Shown piece after piece: positions 28,694-39,327 of a DNA stretch of 51,081 bases. This stretch comes from an uncultured Eubacteriales bacterium (GTDB lineage Bacteria > Bacillota > Clostridia > Christensenellales > Aristaeellaceae). The stretch is from the NCBI GenBank assembly GCA_902798105.1, contig CADBVG010000023.1:1-51081 (forward strand), written 5' to 3'. Under the pieces are notes generated by a model. The model searched no databases and was not told where the DNA came from. It worked only from the letters and a program-made list of their open reading frames with translations. The position numbers and the translations under genes are program-made. Position 1 is the first letter of the stretch, and every line of letters begins with the position of its first letter.

Positions 28694-28930
28694 ATTCGAA
28701 CTCAATCAAACCGCGGTACCACCCGGGTTGCCGCGTGCGCGGCCACTCATCAGCGCTCCAACAAGCGCTTAGCCATGGTAACGGGGCGTCCGGAACCCCC
28801 TACTTGCAGTTTTCAGGGGTTCTGCTCTGGCACGAGACTGCCCACCTGCGCGCACACCGGCTCACAGCGACCGCCGGCTCTCTGGAGTGGTCCGCAAGGG
28901 GCATAATGCCTTCATCGCATTTGCAATTTA
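28647..28930 (-). ncRNA. T-box riboswitch of the LeuA-like operon (leucine type)
   Basis: Minus-strand leader with the AGAGAG stem-I motif (about 28879-28884), the T-box core GGGTGGTACCGCGG (28711-28724) and a terminator. Stem I can pair GCCC/GGGC above and GGCA/TGCC below a loop whose 3' side is AGTCTCG. The codon CTC (Leu, at 28834-28836 of the plus strand) is followed by G as expected. The reading of the loop is mine and less certain than the T-box itself; a GCA before GAA slightly downstream is the alternative. The leader would raise expression when charged tRNA-Leu is short. Confidence 0.9.
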
Positions 28931-28939
28931 GCTTAGTAA

Positions 28940-28969
28940 AGTTTAAGCCATCGGGGGGGCGGTTGTCAA
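28940..28969 (-). promoter_or_regulatory. Sigma-A promoter of the LeuA-like operon
   Basis: TTGACA (plus positions 28964-28969) and TTAAAC/TAAACT (28940-28946) at 17-18 bp spacing, just upstream of T-box stem I. Confidence 0.8.
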
Positions 28970-29004
28970 GTCGTTTGGAGGGAATTTTCGAAGGATTTAC
29001 AGAA

Positions 29005-29631
29005 TCAGGCCGTAAACGTCTTGGACACCTTGGTGTAGCTGCCCACGCCCTTCACCCGCACGCCGGAGACGGTGACGGTGTATTTCCTGCCCTTGACCAT
29101 GCCGTCGATGTCCATATCCAGCTCGTCCGTGTCCTTCTCGATGTTCCACACGGTCAGCTTGTTGCCGGCGGCGTCCTTGACGGTCACCTTCAGGTTCCTG
29201 TACTGCACGGCGGTGGCGAAGTCGATCTCCAGGTTGTCGTGGACGGCGTCGAATGTCACCTTCTTGATCTTCGGCTTGTTGGAAGGCGCCTTGAAGCTGC
29301 CCTTCACCTTGCCGTAGGTGCCGCTGTTGCCCGCGCGCACGCCGGAGATGGTGTAGGTGTACTTACCGCCCGCCTTCAGGCCAGAGACCTTGAACAGGAT
29401 GTCGTCGTTGTCCTTCTCGATGATCTTTACGGACAGCTTCTTGCCGGCGGAGTTCTTGACCACTACCTTGGTATTCTTGTAGCGCACGTTTTCGGTGGTG
29501 AATTCCACCTCCACCATGCCGCTGCCCGAGCATTCCACCTTTTTCACCTTTGGGGCGGCGGCCAGTGCGGGAACGGCGCTCATCGTCAGCAACAGTACGG
29601 CCAACAGCATTGAGACAAGATGCTTCTTCAT
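29005..29631 (-). CDS. Secreted protein with two fibronectin-like repeats
   Basis: 208 residues beginning with a clear signal peptide (MKKHLVSMLLAVLLLTMSAV..ALA, cleavage about residue 25). The mature part is two homologous units of about 88 residues, each of the form KVKKV..VEVEF..NTKVVVKNSAGKKL..KYTYTISGVRAGNSGTYGKV. These look like fibronectin III/Ig-like beta-sandwiches. Many Lys residues give it a basic character. I cannot assign a ligand; a surface or adhesion role is plausible. GGAGG lies before the ATG. Confidence 0.75.
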   Translation of the reverse strand: MKKHLVSMLLAVLLLTMSAVPALAAAPKVKKVECSGSGMVEVEFTTENVRYKNTKVVVKNSAGKKLSVKIIEKDNDDILFKVSGLKAGGKYTYTISGVRAGNSGTYGKVKGSFKAPSNKPKIKKVTFDAVHDNLEIDFATAVQYRNLKVTVKDAAGNKLTVWNIEKDTDELDMDIDGMVKGRKYTVTVSGVRVKGVGSYTKVSKTFTA

Positions 29632-29661
29632 GGTAAAACCTCCTTAAATGATAGTAAAGAT

Positions 29662-29690
29662 ATTGTACGGTGAGCATAAGGAAATATCAA
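29662..29690 (-). promoter_or_regulatory. Promoter of the secreted repeat protein
   Basis: On the minus strand TTGATA (plus 29685-29690), 17 bp, TACAAT (29662-29667), followed about 30 bases later by the gene at 29631. Confidence 0.7.
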
Positions 29691-29825
29691 CATTTCCATA
29701 CAAATGTTTATAGTTTGTTCACAAACGATCAAACCACAGGTCTTTAAGAAGACATGACCGTATGCTTGGAACAACATTACGCGCCCTTTCGTCATAATAA
29801 AAAAACGACATAAGGAGGCGGTTCC

Positions 29826-30626
29826 ATGAAGGCAATGCTGCGCGTCGTGGCCGTGCTGGCCGCTTTTGCGATGATCGTCGGGGGCATTGGCCTGATCAAT
29901 GACACCCGGGCCGAGGCGCTGGACGCCCAGGGCGTGCCCATCAATGTGCCCATTGAGCTGGAGGACGGGTCGGGCAACGCCGTGGCGACCCTCATTGCCC
30001 GCAGGCTCTTCAGCGAAAAGACCCGGTCTGTGGCGGTGGAATACGCGCTGGTGAACCATGGCGAGGTGGCCCTGACCTGGCTGGAGTATCGGGTGAAGTA
30101 CCTGGACGGGGACGGCAACGTGTTCTGCGCGCCGCCCCGGTCGCTGGAGACCTTCATGGACAACCCGGTGCAGCCCGGCGAGACCCGGGAATTCGTGCAG
30201 AAGCACTATTTTGACGGCGCGGAGACGGCGGCGGGCATTGTGCTGGAGCCGATGTGCGTGAAGGACGCGGCGGAGGTGAAGCCCTGGACCGATCCGCTGC
30301 CCGGCAACCTGCTGCCAGCGTTCGCCAACGACCCGGAATTCGCCGCCCACTTCGAGAACCTGGACGATAACCTGCCGGTGGAGATGTACTATCACGTGGA
30401 CGAGGAGAAGGACGAGACCATCACCGACCCCGCCCGGATCCGCGCCGCCATCGAGTGGCTGGCCAGCCTGCGCATCGGCGAGGACGCGAACCTCGGCGTC
30501 ACCGATTCCGGCATCTACTACGGCTTTACCATGGCCGACGGCAGCGGCTGGAGCGTGTTCTTCGAGGCCCCCGGCCTGCTGTCCTGGCACGGCAGGACCT
30601 ATGAAGTGATGGAACAGGGGGGTTGA
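29826..30626 (+). CDS. Exported or membrane-anchored protein of unknown function
   Basis: 266 residues with an N-terminal hydrophobic helix (about 5-24) ending near a polar stretch, so it is either secreted or anchored. There is no lipobox Cys. The first half (about 38-125) has the pattern of a beta-sandwich (VAVEYALVNHGEVALTWLEY, then FMDNPVQPGETREFVQKHYF). No catalytic motif is recognised. AAGGAGG lies before the ATG. It is followed with a start-stop junction by a second membrane protein gene, so the pair is one operon. Confidence 0.7.
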   Translation: MKAMLRVVAVLAAFAMIVGGIGLINDTRAEALDAQGVPINVPIELEDGSGNAVATLIARRLFSEKTRSVAVEYALVNHGEVALTWLEYRVKYLDGDGNVFCAPPRSLETFMDNPVQPGETREFVQKHYFDGAETAAGIVLEPMCVKDAAEVKPWTDPLPGNLLPAFANDPEFAAHFENLDDNLPVEMYYHVDEEKDETITDPARIRAAIEWLASLRIGEDANLGVTDSGIYYGFTMADGSGWSVFFEAPGLLSWHGRTYEVMEQGG

Positions 30627-30628
30627 GC

Positions 30629-31243
30629 GTGGAGCACGGAAGCGAGGGTGGCCGCCCGGAGGCGGTGTGGCTGTATTCCGACGGGACGTACCGCTGGGCG
30701 TATGAGCGCGACATGGTGCAAAACCGGTTTGAAACCGACTACGTGCTGAAGGTCATCATGCTGGTGTTCGGCCTGTCCTGGGCGGTGCTCATGGGGATCA
30801 TGCTGGCGATGGGCATTGGCCGCAGCAGCCTTACGACCTTCGCCATCATCACGGGCATCTGCCTGGGGGGCGGGCTTATAACGGTGGGCATACTGCGATT
30901 GGCCCATATCGCTTCAGCCAGGTACAGGGGCGGCGTGGAGGTGATCGGCTTCGCGATGAATGGGGAGGGCCTGCGCCAGATCCATTACGAGGGCGCGACG
31001 AGCGCCGGGGAAGTGATCGACCGGCTGGCCCTGGCCACGCCGCCGGGAAGCATCCAGGGCGCGGGGGCGGCGCAGCCGAACGGCTTTGGCGTGACGCTGT
31101 TCGCGGACGTGCGCCGGATAGGCCTGCACCCAAAATACGACCTGATCGACCTGACCCTGAAGGGCAATTACAAGTGCCGGGTGTACGTGCGGAAGGAAGA
31201 TTTCGACTTCGTGCGGGATTACATCGGGGAGAGAACCAAGTGA
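30629..31243 (+). CDS. Membrane protein of unknown function
   Basis: 204 residues with two adjacent TM helices (about 38-60 and 66-88) and a soluble C-terminal part with LHPKYDLIDLTLKGNYKCRVYV, which looks like a small PH-like or bacterial pleckstrin-type beta domain, though this is only an impression. The GTG at 30629 is six bases after AGGGGGG and two bases after the upstream stop; a TTG at 30623 is too near that site. It is probably the partner of the preceding gene. Confidence 0.65.
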   Translation: MEHGSEGGRPEAVWLYSDGTYRWAYERDMVQNRFETDYVLKVIMLVFGLSWAVLMGIMLAMGIGRSSLTTFAIITGICLGGGLITVGILRLAHIASARYRGGVEVIGFAMNGEGLRQIHYEGATSAGEVIDRLALATPPGSIQGAGAAQPNGFGVTLFADVRRIGLHPKYDLIDLTLKGNYKCRVYVRKEDFDFVRDYIGERTK

Positions 31244-31267
31244 TTGTTTCAGATTGACGCGACATGC

Positions 31268-31296
31268 TGTCATTCTGAGCGAAGTCGAAGAATCTT
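31268..31296. repeat. TCATTCTGAGCGAAG-type short repeat
   Basis: Short motif TGTCATTCTGAGCGAAGTCG followed by AAGAATCTTA. Related sequence, partly inverted, occurs at 46634-46730. It directly precedes a truncated MITE. Confidence 0.55.
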
Positions 31297-31393
31297 ATGG
31301 AAATACCGCGCAATTAAGGTGGTCAGCTGGCGAGTGAATTTTTCGACAGATGCAATTGCAGATTTCGAAGGTTTACTGGCGGTAAATCGAGAA
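31296..31393. mobile_element. MITE-like element, copy 4 (right end missing)
   Basis: Left end TATGGAAATACCGCGCAAT and about 95 bases of the standard interior as in copies 1, 2 and 7, ending within GGTTTACTGGCGGTAAATCGAGAA. The right terminal repeat is lost. It lies between the convergent 31243 and VanZ-like genes. Confidence 0.75.
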
Positions 31394-31402
31394 CATATCG
31401 AA

Positions 31403-31906
31403 TCAGCGGCGCGAAACGCGCCGCTGATTCAAAATCGCCAGTATCGCCAGGCCGAGGGTCAGCACAAGGGTTCCGGTCAGGCTGCCCGCACTGTCGATCA
31501 GAACGTCCAGCGCCCGGGTGGCGCGGTCGCTGACGAACAGCTGGTGCAGCTCGTCCGAGATGGCGTAGGCCACGGCGATGCCCATCGCCCGCAGCCGGCA
31601 TTTGCCGTTTGAAAGCCCCGGGAAGCGAAAGCGCATGGCGCCCATCAGGTTGAAGCCCAACAGCGCGAACTCGCAGAAGTGGGCGTTCTTGCGGATGATG
31701 GTGCTCAGCAGCTCCAGGAAGCTGATGCGCTCGGCCTCGGACATCTGCATCAGGTCGGGCCGCAGCAGTTGGGCCACCCGGAGGGTCAGCGGGTCGCTGA
31801 GCGCCTGGGATTCGGTGCCCTTTTGCGCCGAGAACCAGAAGATCAGCGCCGCGGTGACGATAGACGCGACCAGGAAAAAGCGGGCCCAGAATTTCGGATA
31901 CTTCAT
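31403..31906 (-). CDS. VanZ-like family protein
   Basis: 167 residues with about four TM helices and the VanZ-family features FWFSAQKGTESQALSD near the N-terminus, IRKNAHFCEFALLGF in the middle and YAISDELHQLFVSDRATRALDVLIDS near the end. VanZ of enterococci gives low teicoplanin resistance, but most homologues have no known role. A perfect inverted repeat (AATCAGCGGCGCG/CGCGCCGCTGATT) covers the last codons and the stop, so terminator and coding end overlap. The Shine-Dalgarno is weak. Confidence 0.85.
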   Translation of the reverse strand: MKYPKFWARFFLVASIVTAALIFWFSAQKGTESQALSDPLTLRVAQLLRPDLMQMSEAERISFLELLSTIIRKNAHFCEFALLGFNLMGAMRFRFPGLSNGKCRLRAMGIAVAYAISDELHQLFVSDRATRALDVLIDSAGSLTGTLVLTLGLAILAILNQRRVSRR

Positions 31907-32002
31907 GGATTGGAACCGTTGCGGCCTTTCTGTAAATTTGGAATAACATCATAGCATATCGGACATTGAAATTCAAGGCAGAAAAACGAAACATTTCCGC
32001 CC

Positions 32003-32031
32003 TTGACAATCGCCCCGGTTCGTGCCATAAT
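32003..32031 (+). promoter_or_regulatory. Promoter of tRNA-Arg
   Basis: TTGACA (32003-32008), 17 bp, CATAAT (32026-32031), about 25 bases before the tRNA 5' end. Confidence 0.85.
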
Positions 32032-32055
32032 AGACAGGCATTGAAAACTGCATAT

Positions 32056-32129
32056 GCACCCATAGCTCAGCAGGATAGAGCGACCGCCTCCTAAGCGGTA
32101 GGTCAGGGGTTCGAATCCCTTTGGGTGCG
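32056..32129 (+). tRNA. tRNA-Arg (anticodon CCU)
   Basis: Cloverleaf: acceptor GCACCCA/TGGGTGC, D arm GCTC/GAGC, anticodon stem ACCGC/GCGGT with loop CTCCTAA (anticodon CCT, reading AGG), T arm around TTCGAAT, discriminator G at 32129. CCA is not encoded. The 3' ten bases are also the 5' arm of a long perfect hairpin (32120-32180). Confidence 0.95.
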
Positions 32130-32338
32130 CTGAGAGGGCCCCGCCGGCGAAGCTGGCGGGGCCCTCTCAGCGCACCCAAACCGGGATAAGCGGACTCCTT
32201 TGCGAGCGAAGCGAGCAAATGGGTTCGGCCGAAGGCCGCGGCGCGAAGCGACGCCATCCCTTTGGGTGCGCTGAGAGGGCCCCCACGGCAAAGCCGCGGG
32301 GGGTTTGTCAGCGTGCCCAAACCGGGGTAAGCGGATTC
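32115..32338. repeat. 141-bp tandem duplication including the tRNA 3' end
   Basis: The segment ATCCCTTTGGGTGCGCTGAG occurs at 32115 and 32256, and CAGCG(C/T)(A/G)CCCAAACC at 32168 and 32309, both 141 bp apart. The second copy has diverged in its hairpin. No integrase or other att-like features are nearby. Confidence 0.75.
32120..32180 (+). terminator. 26-bp hairpin starting inside the tRNA 3' end
   Basis: Perfect 26-bp stem (32120-32145 with 32155-32180) and a 9-base loop. There is no T-run after it. It could end tRNA transcription, but it competes with the tRNA acceptor stem. Confidence 0.7.
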
Positions 32339-32340
32339 GC

Positions 32341-32522
32341 AAATTCTGATTTGTCGGGGACTTGCGGCAGCCAAAAGCCTTCCCCCGGTGGGGAAGGTGG
32401 CACGGCGAAGCCGTGACGGATGAGGTCCTCCCCTAACGTTACGCCTCGCGCCTTTGCTGACCTTCCCCACCGGGGGAAGGCCACTTTTGGGGCCTTCGTC
32501 ATCAGCTCGCCAAATCAGAATC
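32341..32522. repeat. Nested repeats before gyrB
   Basis: An ATTCTGATTTGTCGG...CGCCAAATCAGAAT pair (32343-32520) encloses copy 2 of the long CTTCCCCCGGTGGGGAAGG inverted repeat (32373-32490). No coding sequence is supported in 32182-32659. Confidence 0.7.
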
Positions 32523-32587
32523 TACCGCGTTAAATGTATATTTCCCTGGGATTGTTTACCTGCCCGTGCTGTATGGGGATGCGTTAA

Positions 32588-34594
<2,007 letters not shown>

Positions 34595-34596
34595 GC

Positions 34597-34640
34597 CGAC
34601 TCCCTCAGTCAGCTGCGCTGACAGCTCCCTCGGGGAGGGA
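34597..34640. repeat. Short palindromic repeat between gyrB and gyrA
   Basis: GACTCCCTCAGTCAGCTGCG..CTCCCTCGGGGAGGGAGCC carries two small hairpins. The motif resembles intergenic repeats I associate with Clostridia, from memory only. It could modulate the gyrB/gyrA transcript. Confidence 0.5.
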
Positions 34641-34672
34641 GCCATTCCTCAAAAGAAACGGAGGAGCTACTC

Positions 34673-37189
34673 TTGGCAGACGAGTTCAATATTGGAAAAC
34701 TGACACCGTTGAATATAGAAGACGAATTAAAAAAATCCTTTATCTCCTACGCCATGGCGGTCATCGTCACCCGCGCCCTGCCGGACGTGCGGGACGGGTT
34801 GAAGCCGGTGCACCGGCGCATACTGTACTCGATGAACGAGATGGGCATCACGCCGGACAAGCCCTACCGCAAGTCGGCGCGCATCGTGGGCGACGTGCTC
34901 GGTAAATACCACCCCCACGGCGACAGCAGCGTTTACGACGCCATGGTGCGCCTGGCCCAGGATTTCTCCATCCGCTACACGCTGGTGGAGGGCCAGGGCA
35001 ACTTCGGCTCGGTGGACGGCGACGGCGCGGCCGCCATGCGTTACACCGAGGCCCGGCTTTCCAAGCTGAGCATGGAGATGGTGCGGGACATCGAGAAGGA
35101 GACCGTCGATTTCTACCCGAACTTCGACGAGACCCTGATGCAGCCCGCCGTGATGCCCAGCCGCTTCCCGAACCTGCTGGTGAACGGCTCCAGCGGCATC
35201 GCCGTGGGCATGGCGACCAACATCCCACCCCACAACCTGGGCGAGGTCATCGACGCCTGCGTGCATTACATCGACAACCCCGAATGCACCGTGGACGACC
35301 TGATGCAGTTCGTGAAGGGCCCGGATTTCCCCACCGGCGGCGTGATCCTGGGCAAGCGGGGCATCTACGACGCCTACCACGAGGGCCGGGGCCGCATCAT
35401 CGTTCGCGCCAAGAGCGAGATCGAGGAGATGTCCCAGGGCCGCCAGCGCATCGTCGTCACCGAGATCCCCTACATGGTCAACAAGGCCAAGCTGATTGAG
35501 AAGATCGCCGAGATGGTCCACGAGAAGGCTGTGGAGGGCATCAGCGACATCCGCGACGAATCCGACCGCGAGGGCATGCGCATCGTCATCGAGCTGAAGC
35601 GGGACGTGAACGCCAATGTGGTGCTAAACACGCTGTACAAGCACACACAGCTCCAGGATACCTTCGGCGCCATCATGCTGGCCCTGGTGGACGGCACGCC
35701 GAAGATCCTCTCCCTGCGGCAGATGATCCACCACTACCTGGAGCACCAGGAGGACGTGATCCGCCGCCGCACCCAGTACGACCTGAACAAGGCCGAGGCC
35801 CGCAGCCACATACTGGAGGGCCTGATCATCGCCCTGGACAACATCGACGAGGTCATCAAGCTGATCCGCTCCAGCCGCACCGGCCAGGAGGCGAAGGAAG
35901 GCCTGATGAGCCGCTTCGGTCTTTCCGAGCGCCAGGCCCAGGCCATACTGGACATGCGTTTGCAGCGCCTGACCGGCTTGGAGCGCGATAAAATTGAGGC
36001 CGAGTACGCCGAGCTCCAGAAGATGATCGCCTACTACAAGGAGGTTCTCGCGAACGAGAGCATGGTGCTGGGCATCATCAAGGACGAGCTGACCGAGATC
36101 AAGCGCAAGTACGCCGACGAGCGCCGCACCGAGATTTCCGCCCTGGAGGGGGAGATCGACATGCTGGACCTGATCGCCGAGGAGGACATGGTGGTCACGC
36201 TGACCCACTACGGCTACGTGAAGCGCCTGCCCAAGGCCACCTACCGCGCCCAGAAGCGGGGCGGCAAGGGCATCGTCGGGGCCACCACCCGGGAGGAGGA
36301 CTTCGTTGAGCAGATGTACGTGGTCAACACCCACGATACGCTGATGTTCTTCACCAACCGGGGCCGGGCCTACCAGATGAACTGCTACCAGATTCCCGAG
36401 GCCGGACGCACCGCCAGGGGTACCGCCATCGTGAACCTGCTGCAGCTGGACGCCGGCGAGAAGGTGAAGGCCATGCTGCCGGTGCCGGCGGAGAAGGTGG
36501 CGGGGCACTACCTGATCATGGCGACGAAGAACGGCGTGATCAAGCGCACCGAGCTGAGTGAGTTCACGAACCTGCGCAAGAGCGGCCTGATCGCCCTGGT
36601 GCTGCGCGAGGACGACGAGCTGATCGGCGTGGCGCTGACCGACGGCAGCTACGAGCTGCTGCTGGGCACCCGCGACGGCATGGCCATCCGCTTCCCCGAG
36701 ACCGACATGCGCCCCATCGGCCGCGCGGCCATGGGCGTGAAGTCCATCGAGCTGAACCCCGGCGACGAGGTGGTGGACATGTGCCCGGTGTTCCCGGACA
36801 TGAAGGTGCTGTCGATCACCGAGAACGGCTACGGCAAGCTGACCGAGATCGACGAGTACCGGGTACAGAGCCGCGGCGGCAAGGGCATCAAGGCCATGAA
36901 CCTGACGCCCAAGACCGGCAGGCTCACCTGCCAGCTGCTGGCCGACGAGGCCGAGGACATACTGCTGATCACCGACGACGGCACCATCATCCGCGTGCCG
37001 GTGGGCAGCATCTCCACGCTTAGCCGCAACACCCAGGGCGTGCGCCTGATGCGCGTGGCCGAGGAGAGCAAGGTGGTCTGTGTGGCAAGGGCCGAGGCCG
37101 AGGAGGAGCCCGAGGAAGAGGCCGAGGAGAACGAGACCGAGGGTGCTGAAGGCGGCGTCGAGGTGGATGCGCCAGAAGAGGATATCTGA
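34673..37189 (+). CDS. gyrA: DNA gyrase subunit A
   Basis: Cleavage subunit of DNA gyrase, 838 residues. The winged-helix domain has catalytic Tyr124 in [10 protein letters not shown]. The quinolone-determining region reads [11 protein letters not shown] with Ser85, the quinolone-sensitive form. Six beta-pinwheel blades fill the C-terminal third, with a GyrA-box-like QKRGGKG near residue 524. The tail (about 800-838) is highly acidic. The TTG start at 34673 is fixed by GGAGGAG seven bases upstream. Confidence 0.98.
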   Translation: MADEFNIGKLTPLNIEDELKKSFISYAMAVIVTRALPDVRDGLKPVHRRILYSMNEMGITPDKPYRKSARIVGDVLGKYHPHGDSSVYDAMVRLAQDFSIRYTLVEGQGNFGSVDGDGAAAMRYTEARLSKLSMEMVRDIEKETVDFYPNFDETLMQPAVMPSRFPNLLVNGSSGIAVGMATNIPPHNLGEVIDACVHYIDNPECTVDDLMQFVKGPDFPTGGVILGKRGIYDAYHEGRGRIIVRAKSEIEEMSQGRQRIVVTEIPYMVNKAKLIEKIAEMVHEKAVEGISDIRDESDREGMRIVIELKRDVNANVVLNTLYKHTQLQDTFGAIMLALVDGTPKILSLRQMIHHYLEHQEDVIRRRTQYDLNKAEARSHILEGLIIALDNIDEVIKLIRSSRTGQEAKEGLMSRFGLSERQAQAILDMRLQRLTGLERDKIEAEYAELQKMIAYYKEVLANESMVLGIIKDELTEIKRKYADERRTEISALEGEIDMLDLIAEEDMVVTLTHYGYVKRLPKATYRAQKRGGKGIVGATTREEDFVEQMYVVNTHDTLMFFTNRGRAYQMNCYQIPEAGRTARGTAIVNLLQLDAGEKVKAMLPVPAEKVAGHYLIMATKNGVIKRTELSEFTNLRKSGLIALVLREDDELIGVALTDGSYELLLGTRDGMAIRFPETDMRPIGRAAMGVKSIELNPGDEVVDMCPVFPDMKVLSITENGYGKLTEIDEYRVQSRGGKGIKAMNLTPKTGRLTCQLLADEAEDILLITDDGTIIRVPVGSISTLSRNTQGVRLMRVAEESKVVCVARAEAEEEPEEEAEENETEGAEGGVEVDAPEEDI

Positions 37190-37203
37190 CAGAAGTAAAT
37201 ACA

Positions 37204-37239
37204 TTCAGGGCGTTCGCCGGTTTCGGGGAACGCCCTGAA
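37204..37239 (+). terminator. Hairpin after gyrA
   Basis: Twelve-base stem TTCAGGGCGTTC/GAACGCCCTGAA 14 bases after the gyrA stop. The U-tract is poor (ATTATGT), so termination strength is uncertain. Confidence 0.65.
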
Positions 37240-37296
37240 ATTATGTATGACAGTCATTTTTTTACAGCGGCATCCGGGCCGTCGCTATAAGTCACA

Positions 37297-37355
37297 GGGA
37301 CAGGTTCCTTGACTCGCCCCAATGAAGCGGAAAAGTGAGTCAGGGAACCTGTCCC
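37297..37355. repeat. Palindrome with GGGACAGGTTCC arms
   Basis: 19-bp arms (37297-37315 with 37337-37355, one mismatch) around a 21-base spacer. Same family as 12878-12942. It lies between the convergent gyrA and PfkB genes. Confidence 0.7.
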
Positions 37356-37431
37356 CGCGACTCTATCGGCGGAAACCCATGGAGGGCTTCCGCCGGAACC
37401 AGGACGGGCCTGCTTTGTCCTGGCCATGACG

Positions 37432-38382
37432 CTAAGGAATGGCGCTGAACCGCGCGTCCGCATTCTTCCGGGTCCAGCTTCCGGTCGTCGCGCCGACGGT
37501 TTCCACGCACAGCGACGCGGCGGCATTGGCGTAGCGGCCGCAGTCGGCGAAGGACCGGCCCTCCAGGAGCGCGGCGATGAAGCCCCCGGCGAAGGTGTCG
37601 CCCGCGCCGGTGGTGTCCATGCACTGCACGCCGGGAACGGCGGGGATCAGATGGCGCCCATCCCGGCTTGCCAGCAGGCAGCCCCGGCCGCCCAGCTTCA
37701 GCGCCACGTGACCGACCCCACAGTCGAGCAGGGCGTCGGCCACGGCGTCGGGGTCGCGCTGGCCGGTGAGGGCCGCCGCCTCCTCCAGGTTCGGGAAGAA
37801 GTAGTCCAGCCGGGAGAGCGCCGCGCCCACTTCCCGGAGGGTCTCGCCATGCTTGGGGCGGGTGGTGTCGGCGCAGAGCACCAGCCCCCGGGCCTTCAGC
37901 GCGTCGAACAGGGCGGCGGTGTCTTCGAGGGTCAATTCGGGCGAGACGAACAGGCTGGCCAGGCAGGCGACCCTTGCCCCCTGCAGGGCCGGGGAATCCA
38001 GGGCGGGCAGTATGTCCGAAAGGGCCAGCCGGCGCAGGCTGCCGCTGCGGCTGGTGATGAAGCCGCGCTCGCCGTCGGGGCGCACCAGCACGACGTTGAT
38101 GCCGGTGTCCAGCCCTGGCCGCACGGTCACGGCGCAGGTGTCCACCCCCGCCCGGGCGAGGGTGCGGCGGACGTAGTCGCCGGGTGCGTCGTCGCCTACC
38201 ACGCTGACCAGCGCCGGGGCGTGCCCCAGCCGCGCCAGCACCAGCGCCTCGTTGGCCGCGTCGCCGCCCAGCCCCATGGCGATGCGCTGAAGCGGCGTGG
38301 AATGGGCGGTGAAGATGTCCGGCGTGACCGGCGACAGCGGAATGTCCACGATCGCCGCGCCGATGATGATGGAATCGGGCAT
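37432..38382 (-). CDS. PfkB/ribokinase-family carbohydrate kinase
   Basis: 316 residues with the two PfkB signatures: the GGDAANEALVLARLG motif near residue 39 and DTTGAGDTFAGGFIAALLEG (about 257-276), which holds the catalytic Asp and anion hole. It phosphorylates a sugar or nucleoside with ATP; the N-terminal MGLGGDAAN is typical of ribokinase-type members. The gene stands alone, so the substrate cannot be inferred from context. GGAGG precedes the ATG. Confidence 0.9.
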   Translation of the reverse strand: MPDSIIIGAAIVDIPLSPVTPDIFTAHSTPLQRIAMGLGGDAANEALVLARLGHAPALVSVVGDDAPGDYVRRTLARAGVDTCAVTVRPGLDTGINVVLVRPDGERGFITSRSGSLRRLALSDILPALDSPALQGARVACLASLFVSPELTLEDTAALFDALKARGLVLCADTTRPKHGETLREVGAALSRLDYFFPNLEEAAALTGQRDPDAVADALLDCGVGHVALKLGGRGCLLASRDGRHLIPAVPGVQCMDTTGAGDTFAGGFIAALLEGRSFADCGRYANAAASLCVETVGATTGSWTRKNADARFSAIP

Positions 38383-38400
38383 GGAGGGGCCTCCTTTGGG

Positions 38401-38595
38401 AATTCTGATTTGTCGCGTTGCGACAAATCAGAATTGAATGAGGAATTAGGAATGAGGAATTAGGAATGATGGTTCAAATCCCTGCGGGATTTGTTTTGAT
38501 TCCAATCAAAGAAAACCGTAAGGATTTCCTCCTCCATTCCTCATTCCTCATTCCTCATTGTTCTGATATATCGAGCCCAGCTCGATATATCAGAA
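38401..38595. repeat. Hairpin-bounded repeat (ATTCTGATTT type), copy 2
   Basis: Hairpins at 38401-38435 and 38561-38595 bound an interior with iterated GAATGAGGAATTAGGAATG on the left and CATTCCTCATTCCTCATTCC on the right, which are complementary. It separates the divergent PfkB and flavoprotein genes. Confidence 0.8.
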
Positions 38596-38638
38596 TTTTC
38601 TTCTATTCTACCACACCCCGCCATATCCTTCAATGGGT

Positions 38639-38667
38639 TTGACGCATCGGGGATTAGATGCTATAAT
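38639..38667 (+). promoter_or_regulatory. Promoter of the flavoprotein gene
   Basis: TTGACG (38639-38644), 17 bp, TATAAT (38662-38667), about 33 bases before the start codon. Confidence 0.85.
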
Positions 38668-38699
38668 GACCGGAGAATTCAATACAAGGGGTGTTATAT

Positions 38700-39317
38700 A
38701 TGAAGGTATTGCTGATCAACGGCAGCCCGAAGGCGAACGGCAACACGGCGCTGGCGCTGTCAGAGATGGAAAAGGTATTCCAGGCCGAGGGGATTGAGGT
38801 TGAACTGATCCACGTGGGCAACAAGGCCATCCGGGGCTGCATCGCCTGCAACGGCTGCGCGAAGCAGGGCAAGTGCGTGTTCGACGACATGGTGAACGAG
38901 GTCGCGCCGAAGTTCCAGGCGGCGGACGGCATCGTGGTGGCCAGCCCGGTGTACTACGCCGGCCCCAACGCCACGCTCATGGCTTTCCTGGACCGGCTGT
39001 TCTACTCCACGGGCTTCGACAAGTCCATGAAGGTGGGCGCGGCGGTGGCGGTCTGTCGCCGGGGCGGCTCGTCGGCGGCCTTCGACCGGCTGAACAAGTA
39101 CTTCACCATCTCCGGCATGCCGGTGGCCTCCGGCTACTACTGGAACAGCGTCCACGGCATGACCCCCGGCGAGGCGGCCCGGGACGCGGAGGGCCTGCGG
39201 AACATGCGCATGGTGGCCCGGAACATGGCGTTTTTAATGAAGAGCATCGCCCTGGGCCGGGAAAAGTACGGCCTGCCCGTGAAGGAAAAGGGTGAGATGA
39301 CCAACTTTATCCGGTGA
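38700..39317 (+). CDS. NADPH-dependent FMN reductase / iron-sulfur flavoprotein-like
   Basis: 205 residues with a flavodoxin-like FMN fold: MKVLLINGSPKANGNT (phosphate loop), and ASPVYYAGPNATLMAFLDRL around the FMN ring. Four cysteines, C47, C50, C53 and C59, in GCIACNGCAKQGKC make the compact motif of archaeal-type iron-sulfur flavoproteins, which transfer electrons between ferredoxin and small oxidants. AGGGG lies before the ATG at 38700. A GreA-type gene follows after 10 bp, so they may share a transcript. Confidence 0.88.
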   Translation: MKVLLINGSPKANGNTALALSEMEKVFQAEGIEVELIHVGNKAIRGCIACNGCAKQGKCVFDDMVNEVAPKFQAADGIVVASPVYYAGPNATLMAFLDRLFYSTGFDKSMKVGAAVAVCRRGGSSAAFDRLNKYFTISGMPVASGYYWNSVHGMTPGEAARDAEGLRNMRMVARNMAFLMKSIALGREKYGLPVKEKGEMTNFIR

Positions 39318-39327
39318 GGCGAGGGCA

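Noticed and set aside
32115..32338. attL/attR pair of an integrated element at the tRNA gene
   Set aside because: The repeated segments are only 141 bp apart, the whole unit between them is duplicated, and there is no integrase.
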